Counted from the first letter of the stretch, positions 1 to 8,713 are shown. The stretch is 64,000 nt of DNA from CAVZCK01 sp963773735 (GCA_963773735.1 CAVZCK010000031.1:236843-300842); one strand, 5' to 3'. The notes: a model not told the origin generated them from the letters alone. Made by a program: numbers and translations.

Positions 1-534
1 GCCGCTGTCGGTCACGAACAGATCGCCGGTCTTGAAGCGCCGCAACGCGATATCGCCCTCGCAGCCGGCGTCGGAAGCCGCCTCCGCGATCATCTTCATC
101 GTGGCTCTGGCCCCGAAACGGACGATCTCGACCGGCAAGGGATAGGCGCCGAGCGTAGCCACGCGCTTGGTGTGATCGGCGATCACGACCATGGTGTCGG
201 AGGCCATGGCGACGATCTTCTCGTGCAGAAGCGCACCGCCGCCGCCCTTGATCAGCCGCAGCGCGCCGTCGATCTCATCGGCGCCATCGACCGTGAGGTC
301 GAGCATCGGATGATCGTCGAGCGTCGTCAGCTTGACGCCCGCCCGCTCGGCAAGAAGCCTTGTGTCCTCCGAGGTCGGGACGCAGAGCACATCGAGCCCC
401 GCCTGCACCTTCTTGGCCAGAAGATCGACGAATTTCGCCGCCGTCGAGCCCGTCCCCAGGCCAAGCTTCATGCCCGGCGTCACCAGTTCGAGCGCGCGCT
501 CGGCGGCGATCGCCTTGAAAATATCGGCGCTCAT
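1..534 (-). CDS. rpiA: Ribose-5-phosphate isomerase A, 3' end cut by the window edge
   Basis: Interconverts ribose-5-phosphate and ribulose-5-phosphate in the cytosolic pentose phosphate pathway. The N-terminal 178 residues are visible and read MSADIFKAIAAERALELV, then the GLGTGSTAAKF phosphate-binding loop, DLTVDGADEID and LIKGGGGALLHEKIVA, all RpiA hallmarks. An ATG at 543 lies in frame, but the one at 534 is preferred because GAGG sits nine bases upstream. The gene lies 21 bp behind gabD on the same strand, so co-transcription is likely. The stop codon lies outside the window. Confidence 0.93.
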   Translation of the reverse strand, partial: MSADIFKAIAAERALELVTPGMKLGLGTGSTAAKFVDLLAKKVQAGLDVLCVPTSEDTRLLAERAGVKLTTLDDHPMLDLTVDGADEIDGALRLIKGGGGALLHEKIVAMASDTMVVIADHTKRVATLGAYPLPVEIVRFGARATMKMIAEAASDAGCEGDIALRRFKTGDLFVTDSG

Positions 535-555
535 CTTGAGCATCCTCGCACCCAA

Positions 556-2004
556 TCAGCTATCAAGGCCGCCCATCAGCATATATTTGATCTCAAGGAA
601 TTCATCGATGCCGTGATGCGAGCCCTCACGGCCAAGGCCGGACTGTTTGACGCCGCCGAACGGGGCGACTTCCGTCGAGATGATGCCCTCGTTAATGCCG
701 ATTATGCCGTATTCGAGCTTCTCGGCAACGCGCCAGATGCGGCCGATGTCGCGGGCATGGAAATAGGCGGCAAGGCCATAGGGCGTGTCGTTGGCGATGG
801 CGACCGCCTCCTCCTCTTTTCGGAAGCGGAACAGGGGCGCGACCGGCCCAAAAGTCTCTTCCTGGGCGAACATCATGGCGGTGGTGGCGCCGGTGATCAC
901 GGTCGGCTCGTAGAACGTCCCGCCGAGGGCGTGAGGCTTGCCGCCGGTCAGCACCTTCGCGCCCTTGGCGACGGCGTCCTTGACATGCGCCTCGACCTTC
1001 TCGATCGCCGCCTTGTTGATCAGCGGCCCCTGCACGACGCCCGTCTCGTCGCCCGGCCCGACCTTCATCTCCTTCACCTTCGCGGCGAGTTTTTCGGCGA
1101 AAGCGTCATAAACGCCGTCCTGAACCAGGATGCGGTTCGCGCAGACGCAGGTCTGGCCCATATTGCGGTATTTCGAGGCGATCGCGTCGATCACGGCCTT
1201 GTCGAGATCAGCATCGTCGAAAACGATGAAGGGCGCGTTGCCGCCGAGTTCGAGGGCGACTTTCTTCACCGTGCTCGCGGCCTGGCGCATCAAGAGCTTG
1301 CCGACCTCCGTCGAGCCGGTAAAGGCGATCATGCGCACCAGCGGGTTTTCGGTCAGCTCCTTGCCGATCGGCGGCGCATCGCCGGTGATCACGTTGAAAA
1401 CGCCCTTCGGCAGGCCGGCGCGATGGGCAAGCTCGGCGAGGGCAAGCGCGGTGAGCGGGGTATCCTCGGCGGGCTTAACCACGACCGTGCAGCCGGCCGC
1501 CAGCCCCGGCGAGACCTTGCGGGTGATCATCGCCAGGGGGAAATTCCAGGGCGTGATCGCGCCGACGACGCCGATCGGCTGCTTGAGCACGACAATGCGG
1601 CCATTCGCCCGATGCGATGGGATGACCTCGCCATAGATGCGCTTGGCCTCTTCGGCGAAGAATTCGACGAAGGCGGCGCCATAGGCAACCTCGCCGCGCG
1701 CCTCGGCGAGCGGCTTACCCTGCTCCGCGGTCATCAGCCGAGCGAGCGCCTCGGTGTTCTCGATGATGAGATCGAACCAGCGCCGCAAGATGATGGAGCG
1801 TTCCTTGGCGAGAAGGCCGCTCCAGGAGCCGAAAGCGCGATGGGCCGCCTCGATCGCCGCACGCGCGCCTTCCGGGCCAACATCGGGGACGCGGGCGATT
1901 TCGGCGCCCGTTGCCGGGTTATAGACAGGATCTTTGGCTTGGCCGGTCCACGCGCCGTCGATATAGCATTGCTCACGGATGAGGGTGTCGAACTTCTGGT
2001 CCAT
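556..2004 (-). CDS. gabD: NAD(P)-dependent succinate-semialdehyde dehydrogenase
   Basis: Oxidises succinate semialdehyde to succinate, the last step of the GABA shunt. It is a full-length aldehyde dehydrogenase of 482 residues. Visible motifs are PWNFPLAMITRKVSPGLAAG (cofactor region), FTGSTEVGK, the general-base glutamate in ELGGNAP and the catalytic cysteine in GQTCVCANR, with the usual C-terminal PFGGVKQSGLGREG. The ATG at 2004 is chosen over an in-frame TTG at 2010 because AAGGAG lies six bases before it. It is the first gene of a probable gabD-rpiA unit and diverges from gph. The motif set fits the GabD branch well; exact cofactor preference is not decided by sequence. Confidence 0.92.
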   Translation of the reverse strand: MDQKFDTLIREQCYIDGAWTGQAKDPVYNPATGAEIARVPDVGPEGARAAIEAAHRAFGSWSGLLAKERSIILRRWFDLIIENTEALARLMTAEQGKPLAEARGEVAYGAAFVEFFAEEAKRIYGEVIPSHRANGRIVVLKQPIGVVGAITPWNFPLAMITRKVSPGLAAGCTVVVKPAEDTPLTALALAELAHRAGLPKGVFNVITGDAPPIGKELTENPLVRMIAFTGSTEVGKLLMRQAASTVKKVALELGGNAPFIVFDDADLDKAVIDAIASKYRNMGQTCVCANRILVQDGVYDAFAEKLAAKVKEMKVGPGDETGVVQGPLINKAAIEKVEAHVKDAVAKGAKVLTGGKPHALGGTFYEPTVITGATTAMMFAQEETFGPVAPLFRFRKEEEAVAIANDTPYGLAAYFHARDIGRIWRVAEKLEYGIIGINEGIISTEVAPFGGVKQSGLGREGSHHGIDEFLEIKYMLMGGLDS

Positions 2005-2107
2005 GGCCAACTCCTTGTTCTAACGGTCGTTCCGGACATTTTCCGTAATCATGGGCCAGCTCCGCCGGCTTAGCAATGGATGCAACGCGGACCCATTTCT
2101 TCCCCTG

Positions 2108-2139
2108 CAGTCTTATATGCTCCTCTTCAGTCTTATAAT
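2108..2139 (+). promoter_or_regulatory. Tandem CAGTCTTATA repeats with a TATAAT box upstream of gph
   Basis: CAGTCTTATA occurs at 2108-2117 and again at 2128-2137, exactly 20 bp (two helical turns) apart. A perfect TATAAT overlaps the second copy at 2134-2139. No good -35 hexamer is seen, which would fit an activator bound at the repeats. This is inferred from spacing alone. Confidence 0.4.
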
Positions 2140-2169
2140 GGTGATGGGGCAATGAAAAGCCGAGGCCCG

Positions 2170-2841
2170 ATGAGAGACGCCACGATCGTGTTCGATCTCG
2201 ATGGAACGATGATCGATACCGCGCCGGATCTGATTGCCGCAACCAACTATACGCTCGGCCAGGCCGGCATGCCGCCGGTCGCGGAGCGGATCATCGAGCC
2301 GGCCGTGGCGATCGGGGCGAAGGCGATGATCAGCGCGGCGATGGCCTCGCTCGGCCGCACGGCGGAGCAGCAGGAACTCGCTCGCATGACCGAGCTGTTC
2401 ATCGGCTATTATCGCGACAATATTGCCGTGCACAGCCGGGCCTTTCCCGGCCTGGAAGCCGCGCTTCAGGCGCTGACGGCAGAAGGCGCCATGCTCGCGG
2501 TCTGCACCAATAAGCGCGAGGAGCTGGCGCGAAAGCTGCTCGCCGAGCTCCGGCTCGACACCGTGTTTTCCGCAATCGCCGGCGCCGACACCTTTCCGGT
2601 GCGAAAACCGGACGGCAGGCATTTGCTTGGCACAATCGGCGCGGCGGGCGGGAATCCGGCGCGGGCGGTGATGATCGGCGACAGCTTGGCCGATGCCGGC
2701 GCGGCGCGGAATGCAAATGTGCCGTTCATCGCCGTCAGTTTCGGCTATGGCGAGAAGCCGCCCGAGGTCCTGGGACCCGACGCGATCATCGACCGTTTTG
2801 ACGATCTGATCCCGGCGCTGCGGGCGCTGATTCCAAGCTGA
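2170..2841 (+). CDS. gph: Phosphoglycolate phosphatase-like HAD hydrolase
   Basis: Haloacid dehalogenase phosphatase expected to dephosphorylate 2-phosphoglycolate, a toxic by-product of oxidative DNA repair or RubisCO oxygenation. HAD motif I is FDLDGTMIDTAPDL at the N-terminus, motif II is in AVCTNKR, the motif III lysine is in VRKPDGRHL, and motif IV is MIGDSLADAGAA. Length (223 aa) is normal for Gph. An in-frame ATG at 2152 is possible, but it would leave almost no leader after the TATAAT at 2134, whereas 2170 has GAGG just before it. Substrate assignment rests on family resemblance and the DTAPDL cap junction. Confidence 0.82.
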   Translation: MRDATIVFDLDGTMIDTAPDLIAATNYTLGQAGMPPVAERIIEPAVAIGAKAMISAAMASLGRTAEQQELARMTELFIGYYRDNIAVHSRAFPGLEAALQALTAEGAMLAVCTNKREELARKLLAELRLDTVFSAIAGADTFPVRKPDGRHLLGTIGAAGGNPARAVMIGDSLADAGAARNANVPFIAVSFGYGEKPPEVLGPDAIIDRFDDLIPALRALIPS

Positions 2842-3190
2842 TGCGGCTCGCGGAGGCCTGCCGCGGTGATGATAAGCGCCGCCAGCGGGAATTCGACACC
2901 AGCGTGGTGACCGAGAAGTCCCCGATCGTCCTCGCGGCACTCACGCATAGGCGACGTCTCGGCCTAAAGCCACACGAGACTCATAGGATTGCGAGTGTCC
3001 TCATCGAATCCGAAGCTGGCAACGAACCTGGCCGCAGAATGAAGCGAACTTCGGATTTGGGACACCAGCACCGCGCTGAAAACGAGCGTTAAAGTCGCAG
3101 CTATTTTGACGGTGCCGAACGTCTTCTCTTGTCGGTTTCGCTCGATAAAAGTGTATGATGGAGCGTAACTCAACCACATTGGAAGAGCTG
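2842..3190. other. Gene-free interval
   Basis: No convincing reading frame is present. The interval holds a dispersed palindromic element (2961-3067), described separately, and the leader of the following exported-protein gene. Confidence 0.6.
2961..3067. repeat. Dispersed imperfect palindrome, copy 1
   Basis: The left arm GTGTCC-TCAT-CGAATCCGAAG (2995-3015) pairs with the right arm CTTCGGATTTGGGACAC (3049-3065). A second copy of the same roughly 107 bp sequence lies at 56034-56141, where the outer sequence (GCCACAC-AGAC) and both arms are recognisably conserved. Both copies are intergenic. It resembles a miniature inverted-repeat element; no transposase is nearby. Confidence 0.6.
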
Positions 3191-4210
3191 ATGCCATCCG
3201 TCTCGCCACTCAGACCCGTTGCAGCAAAAACCGTCTCACCCCTTCCGCATCCTTCCAAGTTGATCATCCTTGCAGCCACGGCGCTCTGCTTTTGGGCGTT
3301 GTCCCTGGCAGCGCAGGCTATGCAGCGCCAGGCGCCGAACAGCCGCATCGCGCTCGATCTCGGGCCGTCTTTCGTGCCGTCCGACCGCTTCTCCGGATTT
3401 GTCGACAAATCGAGCGGGGTGGCATTCGTCATCATTGATATGATGCCGCGCGCCTTCGACGAGCTGAAGACCATGCCCGAGCGCACCGAGGCGCTGGCGC
3501 AGCAAGGGATGACGGACGTCAACGCCGGCACGCTTTCCGGGCGTTCGGGCGAGTACGTTTATTTCAACGGCAAGCAGAAAACCGCAAATGGAGACTTCGT
3601 CAAATTCGTGCTGATCCTGCGCGAAAACGGCGTCACGGCGATGATCAACGCCACGGTACCGGAAGCGGCGCTTCAGGGCGGCACGGTCAGCAGGGCGCAA
3701 ATCGAGGAGATCCTGACCAAGGCGGCGGTGAAGAATGAACCGGCACGAGGAACCGACCTCTTCCGTTTCGTCTATCTCGGCCCGTTCAAGGAGGTTGCCA
3801 ACTGGCTGGGATCATCGAAACTCTACAGTCTCTCCGGCGCTGCGCCGGCAGCGGGCGAGAACAGGATGGTGAAAGAGCCGATGCTGATCGTCTCGCCACC
3901 CGCAGATGAACGGCCGGTCATCGATCTGAAGGCCGCGGCGGAGAAGCGGTTCGCCAATCTCGGCCGCTTGAAGAACGAGACGATCGGGAGCGAAAAGCCC
4001 GTCACCATCGGCGGCCTGAAGGGCTATCAGATCGTCGGCGAGGCGGCCGATGTGCCGTCGGACAGCAAGATCGCCGTCGATCTGGTGCTGCTCGCGGGCG
4101 AGGCTGGCGGCTCTTACGCCATCGTCGGCACCGTGCCGATCGCCGATCACGACAAGTTCATGCTCGAGCTGGAAAAAGTCATCGCGAGCTTCGAGCTGGT
4201 GAAGCCTTAG
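3191..4210 (+). CDS. Exported or membrane-anchored protein of unknown function
   Basis: A protein of about 339 aa with an N-terminal hydrophobic segment (LIILAATALCFWALSLAAQA) compatible with a signal peptide or anchor, then a hydrophilic alpha/beta region without a motif I recognise. Two similar halves may be present: each has a strand-rich stretch ending in a short helix (EEILTKAAV in the middle, LELEKVIASFELVKP at the end), reminiscent of two PsbP/Mog1-like lobes. That similarity is only an impression. The ATG at 3191 has GGAAG five bases upstream; an ATG at 3155 is in frame but poorly preceded. Its 3' end overlaps the convergent TetR gene by 32 bp. Function unknown. Confidence 0.75.
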   Translation: MPSVSPLRPVAAKTVSPLPHPSKLIILAATALCFWALSLAAQAMQRQAPNSRIALDLGPSFVPSDRFSGFVDKSSGVAFVIIDMMPRAFDELKTMPERTEALAQQGMTDVNAGTLSGRSGEYVYFNGKQKTANGDFVKFVLILRENGVTAMINATVPEAALQGGTVSRAQIEEILTKAAVKNEPARGTDLFRFVYLGPFKEVANWLGSSKLYSLSGAAPAAGENRMVKEPMLIVSPPADERPVIDLKAAAEKRFANLGRLKNETIGSEKPVTIGGLKGYQIVGEAADVPSDSKIAVDLVLLAGEAGGSYAIVGTVPIADHDKFMLELEKVIASFELVKP

Positions 4211-4856
4211 CGACAGCGGCCGGCCGGCCTTTTGTGACCGCCGCACCGCCGCCGCAAATCAGCTCGACGCCCGAAGCCGCGATCGCTTCGAGCACCGCGC
4301 GTGGTTCGCCTGCGCGGGCACGGATGGCAAGCGAATGCATGATCCCGGAAGCCAGCTTGGCAAGCGCTGAGACGTCGGTGGCCGCAGGAAGCTCGCTGCG
4401 CTGGATGGCAAGCTTCAGCCTGTCTTCGACCACATCGTCGAATAGCCGCAGGCTGTCCCGCAGGATGTGCCGGATCTCGGGGTGACGCGGCGCCTCCACC
4501 GTCGCGGTGCCGATGAGAAAACAACCGAGCGCCGGGCCTTCGCCGCCCAGGTAAATTTCAATCGCCGTCGCATAGACGCCGGCGAGGCACTCCCTGAGCG
4601 GCCGCTCGGGATCGAGCCTCTCCCGAAGCAGGACGAGGCTGCCGTCGCGATAGGCCTCAAGCGTTCGGAGAAAGAGCGCTTCCTTGTCGCCAAAAGCGCC
4701 ATAAAGGCTCGGCCGCGTCATCGACATGGCGGCGCTTAAGTCATCCAGCGAGCTGGACGCAAAGCCCGCATCCCAGAACACGTCTCTCGCACTGGCGAGA
4801 GCCCGGTCGGGATCATACGCGCGCGGCCGTCCCGGTTTCCGCTTGACAGTCGTCAT
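4179..4856 (-). CDS. TetR-family transcriptional repressor
   Basis: A 225-residue regulator. The N-terminal helix-turn-helix (about residues 10-57) reads RAYDPDRALASARDVFWDAGF then SLDDLSAAMSMTRPSLYGAFGDKEALF, the classic TetR signature. The remainder is the variable ligand-binding domain. It is transcribed divergently from a glutathione S-transferase gene. An inverted repeat in the shared 104-bp intergenic region begins three bases from its start codon, so autoregulation and control of the transferase are the simplest reading. Ligand unknown; an electrophile detoxified by the transferase is a natural guess. Confidence 0.88.
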   Translation of the reverse strand: MTTVKRKPGRPRAYDPDRALASARDVFWDAGFASSSLDDLSAAMSMTRPSLYGAFGDKEALFLRTLEAYRDGSLVLLRERLDPERPLRECLAGVYATAIEIYLGGEGPALGCFLIGTATVEAPRHPEIRHILRDSLRLFDDVVEDRLKLAIQRSELPAATDVSALAKLASGIMHSLAIRARAGEPRAVLEAIAASGVELICGGGAAVTKGRPAAVAKASPARSSR

Positions 4857-4858
4857 TT

Positions 4859-4914
4859 TATACCGTTTCGCATAAAATTATTGACTCCGATTAATATTAT
4901 ACGATACGGTACAA
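4859..4914. promoter_or_regulatory. Inverted-repeat operator between tetR and the GST gene
   Basis: TATACCGTTTCGCATAA (4859-4875) and its near-complement ATTATACGATACGGTACAA (4897-4915) form two half-sites, consensus TACCGTWTCGYATAA, in inverted orientation around a TTGACT -35-like box (4881-4886). The arrangement matches a TetR-type operator pair occluding both divergent promoters. Confidence 0.6.
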
Positions 4915-4960
4915 AAACCAAGGGACAACGTTTCCTGGCCTGTTGTTTGAGGAGACACCG

Positions 4961-5641
4961 ATGAAGCTTTACATGCATCCCGCTGCCTGCTCGCTTTCAC
5001 CGCATATCCTTTGCCGCGAACTCGGCATTCCGATCGAGCTTGTCGAAGTCGACCGTAAGACGCATGAGACCGCGTCGGGCGGGGATTTTTACGAGATCAA
5101 CGGCAATGGCTATGTGCCGGTCCTCGAACTCGACGACGGAGACACGCTGACGGAAGGGCCGGCTATCGTGCAATATCTCGCCGAGCTGCGCCCAGGCAGC
5201 GATCTGCTGCCCGAGGCCGGCACGATGCAGCGCATACGCGTTCAGTCCTGGCTGAATTTCATCACCTCGGAGCTGCACAAGCCAATGGCGATGCTGTTTG
5301 CGCCCGCCTATCAGCCCGCCAGGGACGCCCTCGCGAGCCACGTCAACAAGCGCCTCGGCTGGCTGAGCGGCCAGCTCAAGGGACCGTTCCTGATCGGCGA
5401 GACCTTTACCGTCGCCGACGGCTATCTGTTCGTCTGCCTGAACTGGTCGCCCTGGATCGGCATCGATCTGAGCCAGTGGCCGGCTCTGCAGAATTTCATG
5501 ACGTGCGTCGGCGCTCGGTCGGCGGTTCAGGAGGCTCTGAAGGCCGAGGGGTTGGTGCCAAATCGCGCAGACGGCATCTTCTACGCCCCGCGTGCCCTCG
5601 TTACTCAGTCGAAGCGCACCCAGGAAGAGGCAAGGCCTTAG
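4961..5641 (+). CDS. Glutathione S-transferase
   Basis: Conjugates glutathione to electrophiles in the cytosol. The N-terminal thioredoxin-fold domain begins MKLYMHPAACSLSPHILCRE, where the Ser/Cys region marks a beta-class (GstA-like) enzyme, and GYVPVLELDDGDTLTEGPAIVQYLAE supplies the cis-proline and glutathione gamma-glutamyl site. The C-terminal helical domain follows (FLIGETFTVADGYLFVCLNW). Length is about 226 aa, slightly longer than usual at the C-terminus. GGAG seven bases upstream fixes the ATG at 4961. Divergent from the TetR gene and probably under its control. Confidence 0.9.
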   Translation: MKLYMHPAACSLSPHILCRELGIPIELVEVDRKTHETASGGDFYEINGNGYVPVLELDDGDTLTEGPAIVQYLAELRPGSDLLPEAGTMQRIRVQSWLNFITSELHKPMAMLFAPAYQPARDALASHVNKRLGWLSGQLKGPFLIGETFTVADGYLFVCLNWSPWIGIDLSQWPALQNFMTCVGARSAVQEALKAEGLVPNRADGIFYAPRALVTQSKRTQEEARP

Positions 5642-5685
5642 CCGCACATCAGGGTCGCCGCGCCTCTACCGGAGCCTGAGCGCGC

Positions 5686-5714
5686 TTGACACGGTCTGGC
5701 GCGCAGCCCTAAAT
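5686..5714 (+). promoter_or_regulatory. Sigma-70-type promoter of tRNA-Val
   Basis: A consensus -35 TTGACA (5686-5691) is followed after exactly 17 bp by CTAAAT (5709-5714). The tRNA begins 27 bp downstream of the -10 box. Confidence 0.7.
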
Positions 5715-5740
5715 CGGACCCCATCGACGTGGAAAACGAT

Positions 5741-5815
5741 GGACGCGTAGCTCAGCGGCAGAGCACACGCTTCACACGCGTGGGGTCACTGGTTCAATCC
5801 CAGTCGCGTCCACCA
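5741..5815 (+). tRNA. tRNA-Val (anticodon CAC)
   Basis: A 75-nt cloverleaf with acceptor stem GGACGCG/CGCGTCC, D-loop TAGCTCAGCGGCAGAGC, anticodon stem CACGC/GCGTG around loop TTCACAC (anticodon CAC), T-arm GGTTCAATCC, and an encoded CCA end. All arms pair. Confidence 0.96.
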
Positions 5816-5879
5816 TCGCCTCCCTGTCCATGAACGGCGAAATCCGCCACCGGCCGTCGGCAAGCGCAGTCGAAGCCGC

Positions 5880-6311
5880 TCAGGATGCGTTCTGTGCCTT
5901 GAGCTGCGCGATACATTGCGCGCGGATCTCGCCGAGGTCCCGCAGCGCGGCCTCGATGTCCTGCTTTTTACCCTCAAGCTCGCCGATCGAGGTCTCGACC
6001 TTATGAAGAAGCAGGCGGGTCTGCGCGATCTGATAGGGGTCGGCGTCGTAGAGATTGAGATATTCGGCAATTTCCTCGAGGCTGAAACCCAGCCGCTTGC
6101 CGCGCAGCACGAGCGTCAGCCGGGCACGGTCGCGCTTGGTGTAGATCCGGTTCGAGCCGACGCGCTCCGGCGCGAGCAGGCCCTTGAACTCATAGAACCG
6201 TATGGCGCGCGTCGAGATGCCGAACGCGGCGGCAAGATCGCCGATGCTGTAAAGCCTCGCTTCGCCTCTCGCCACGCTTGCGGCCGGCTTGGTTTCAGGC
6301 CTTTGTGCCAT
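5880..6311 (-). CDS. MerR-family regulator, LiuR-like
   Basis: A 143-residue MerR regulator. The N-terminal winged helix (residues 20-90) reads YSIGDLAAAFGISTRAIRFYEFKGLL followed by NRIYTKRDRARLTLVLRGKRLGFSLEEI, and a coiled dimerisation helix follows. No metal-binding cysteine pair is present at the C-terminus, so it is not a metal sensor; the pattern fits MerR members that control acyl-CoA catabolism. Its start overlaps the 3' end of the upstream fadD by 17 bp, so it is translationally coupled to the ligase gene and is likely to regulate that operon. Confidence 0.87.
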   Translation of the reverse strand: MAQRPETKPAASVARGEARLYSIGDLAAAFGISTRAIRFYEFKGLLAPERVGSNRIYTKRDRARLTLVLRGKRLGFSLEEIAEYLNLYDADPYQIAQTRLLLHKVETSIGELEGKKQDIEAALRDLGEIRAQCIAQLKAQNAS

Positions 6312-8037
6312 CGCTCTTCATTTCGGCGCGAAGCTCCTTCTTCGACAGCTTGCCGATTATGGTCTTCGGCAGCTCGGTGCGGAACTCGATTTCCGCGGGC
6401 ATTTCGATCTTTGAGAGTTTCGGCTCAAGAAATTTAAGAATGTCCTGCCTGGTCGCCGTCGCGCCTTGCCGCAGCTTGATGAAGGCCTTCGGCGCCTCGC
6501 CGCGATATTTGTCCGGAATGCCGACAACCGTGACTTCCTCAACCGCCGGGAACTGGTAGATGGCTTCCTCGATCATGCGCGGATAGACGTTGAAACCTGA
6601 ACAGATAATGATGTCCTTGATGCGGTCGACGATGAAGGTATAGCCCTCGACATCCATATAGCCGACATCGCCCGTGCGCAGGAATTCGCCGACCATGGTG
6701 TCCGCCGTCTCTTTCGGGCGCTGCCAGTAGCCCTTCATCACCTGCGGTCCGGCAATGCAGATCTCGCCATTCTCGCCGAGCGGAACTTCTTTCGTCGGAT
6801 CCTCGAGCGAGCGCAGGGAGAGGCGCGTGCCGGGCAGCGGAATGCCGATCGAGCCTTCCTTATTCGCGCCGGTGACCGGATTGCCGGCGGCGGTCGGCGA
6901 GGTCTCGGAGAGGCCATAGCCCTCGACCAGCGTGCAGCCGGAGGCTTCCTCGAAGCCGCGCCTGACCTCGATCGGCAGCGGTGCGCCGCCGGAAATGCAG
7001 AATTTCAGCGAGGAGACATCGCCCGGGCGCAGGCTCGATGAATGCATCAGCGCATTATAGAGGGTGGGTACGCCCGGCATGATCGTCGGCTTGAGCTTGC
7101 GGATCAGCCTCAGTGCTTCGGCGAGTTCGAAGCGCGGCATCAGGATGATCGTCGCCGCAATGGCGATGCCCAAATTCATCACCGTCGTCATCGCAAAGAC
7201 GTGGAAAAAGGGCAGGATTCCCATCACGGTTTCGGCGCCCGGAACAAGGGTCGGCGCCCACAGCACATTCTGCTGGGTGTTGATGGTGAGATTGGCATGG
7301 GTGAGCATGGCGCCCTTGGGAATGCCCGTGGTGCCGCCGGTATATTGGATCACGGCGACATCGTTCTGCGGATCGATCGAAACCCGGTCCGGCTTGCCGT
7401 CATTGTCGACCAGCGCCTTATAGGCAATGATCTTGCCGCCATGGGGCGATCCTTGCCAGTCGGCCACGTCGGTCCTCTTAAAGAGCCTGAAGAGGACCGA
7501 TTTGAGGCCCGGCAGAAGGCCTGAGAAAGGACAGACGACGGCGGCGGAAACCACGCCATTGGCGAGCAGCGCCTCGGCTTTGGGAAACAGCGCCTTGAGG
7601 TCGAGCGTCACCAAAATGTGAAGGCGCGCGTCCTTGGCCTGATGGGTCAGCTCTTCGACCGTGTAGAGCGGGTTGAAATTGACGACGGTGCCGCCCGCTT
7701 TGAGGATCCCGTAATAGAAGATGATGAATGTCGGCGAATTGGGCAGCAAGAGCCCGACATTGACGCCGCGCCGGACACCTCGCTTCTGCAGCCCGGTGGC
7801 AACGCTGTCCGCCAGGGCGTTGACCTCGGCATAGGTCAGCGTCTTGCCCAGAAAATAGCAGCAGTCCCGACCGCCATACGCCGCCGCCGCGTCCTCCAGC
7901 AACGATTGCAGAGGCTTGGCCTGCAAAGGTGCATACCAATTGACATCCTTGGGGTAGATCCTGAGCCAGGGATAGCGGGGCGGCGCCTGCGGCGTCTCAA
8001 CGCCGTTGACGAAAGCCTCTGGCTGGTTCGGATCCAT
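6295..8037 (-). CDS. fadD: Long-chain fatty-acid--CoA ligase
   Basis: Activates fatty acids to acyl-CoA through an acyl-AMP intermediate, feeding beta-oxidation or lipid synthesis. The 580-residue ANL-family enzyme carries the P-loop-like VIQYTGGTTGIPKGAMLTH, the FFHVFAMT region, the adenine motif VEGYGLSETSPTA, the hinge YTFIVDRIKDIIICSGFNVYP and the C-terminal catalytic lysine region PKTIIGKLSKKELR. Length and order of motifs are complete. It is the first gene of a fadD-merR pair. Substrate chain length cannot be read from sequence. Confidence 0.92.
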   Translation of the reverse strand: MDPNQPEAFVNGVETPQAPPRYPWLRIYPKDVNWYAPLQAKPLQSLLEDAAAAYGGRDCCYFLGKTLTYAEVNALADSVATGLQKRGVRRGVNVGLLLPNSPTFIIFYYGILKAGGTVVNFNPLYTVEELTHQAKDARLHILVTLDLKALFPKAEALLANGVVSAAVVCPFSGLLPGLKSVLFRLFKRTDVADWQGSPHGGKIIAYKALVDNDGKPDRVSIDPQNDVAVIQYTGGTTGIPKGAMLTHANLTINTQQNVLWAPTLVPGAETVMGILPFFHVFAMTTVMNLGIAIAATIILMPRFELAEALRLIRKLKPTIMPGVPTLYNALMHSSSLRPGDVSSLKFCISGGAPLPIEVRRGFEEASGCTLVEGYGLSETSPTAAGNPVTGANKEGSIGIPLPGTRLSLRSLEDPTKEVPLGENGEICIAGPQVMKGYWQRPKETADTMVGEFLRTGDVGYMDVEGYTFIVDRIKDIIICSGFNVYPRMIEEAIYQFPAVEEVTVVGIPDKYRGEAPKAFIKLRQGATATRQDILKFLEPKLSKIEMPAEIEFRTELPKTIIGKLSKKELRAEMKSDGTKA

Positions 8038-8713
8038 TTTTTCCTCGTTGGCTTGGCATTTCCTCCGGGGCGGCGCGACAGCTAAGACCCGCTACCAATT
8101 ATTCGGGTTTTCCGAGGCAATAGCAATCTTCGCTCGCCGTTCATAATGGGTTGCCGCCAGCCCGGCGCAAGGGCTCAATCATTGCCCGTCGCGGCCGATC
8201 TGCCGCGGCCGGCTTCGCACTGGCACGCCGGATGCCCGGCAAGAGCGCGCGGTATGGCTACGCGTAATGTCGTTCGCCGGGACATTTGCGGCAATACATG
8301 GTGTGCCGTTCGGCGTTCGATTGCCTCACACCGTGACGATAGTCTTTCTTTTGACTGCCTTTGCCGCCGGCGCTCGCCTTGAGCTGCTCGCTCATGCAAG
8401 CGTCGCGCCGCCATGGCGCGAGCTCAAGTCTTTGCCGAGCCCGCCAAGGTCAAGTTGTTGGATGCAGGCCATTTGCTGGGAAGACCGCGGCCGGCTCCGG
8501 CGCAAAGCAATTGCCGCCGATGTTGCGCGCCCGGCAGCCGCGCAGTATCGCCTCGTCGTCGCCTCGAGCCGTGCTAACCAAACCTCACAGCCACTGGACG
8601 AAGCCCTGGACACCCTGCAAATTTGCGTTTAATTGGGGATCACGGTACTCCCCGGACCGCATCCGGCAGAGGCGGATTTTACTCGTCCTTATGTTAAGGG
8701 CAGGGAGAGGATG
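8038..8713. other. Gene-free interval upstream of the acyl carrier protein
   Basis: Reading frames of up to about 120 codons occur here but have odd composition (rich in Arg, Ser, Trp), no family resemblance and no ribosome-binding site. I see no RNA gene. It presumably holds divergent promoters for fadD and the ACP gene. Confidence 0.5.

Noticed and set aside
172..2073. 633-codon open frame on the plus strand opposite gabD and rpiA
   Set aside because: His/Arg/Asp-rich, no family resemblance; it is the antisense of an obvious aldehyde dehydrogenase and a common effect of high GC.
8267..8632. 121-codon frame upstream of the acyl carrier protein
   Set aside because: No ribosome-binding site, unusual composition, no recognisable motif.
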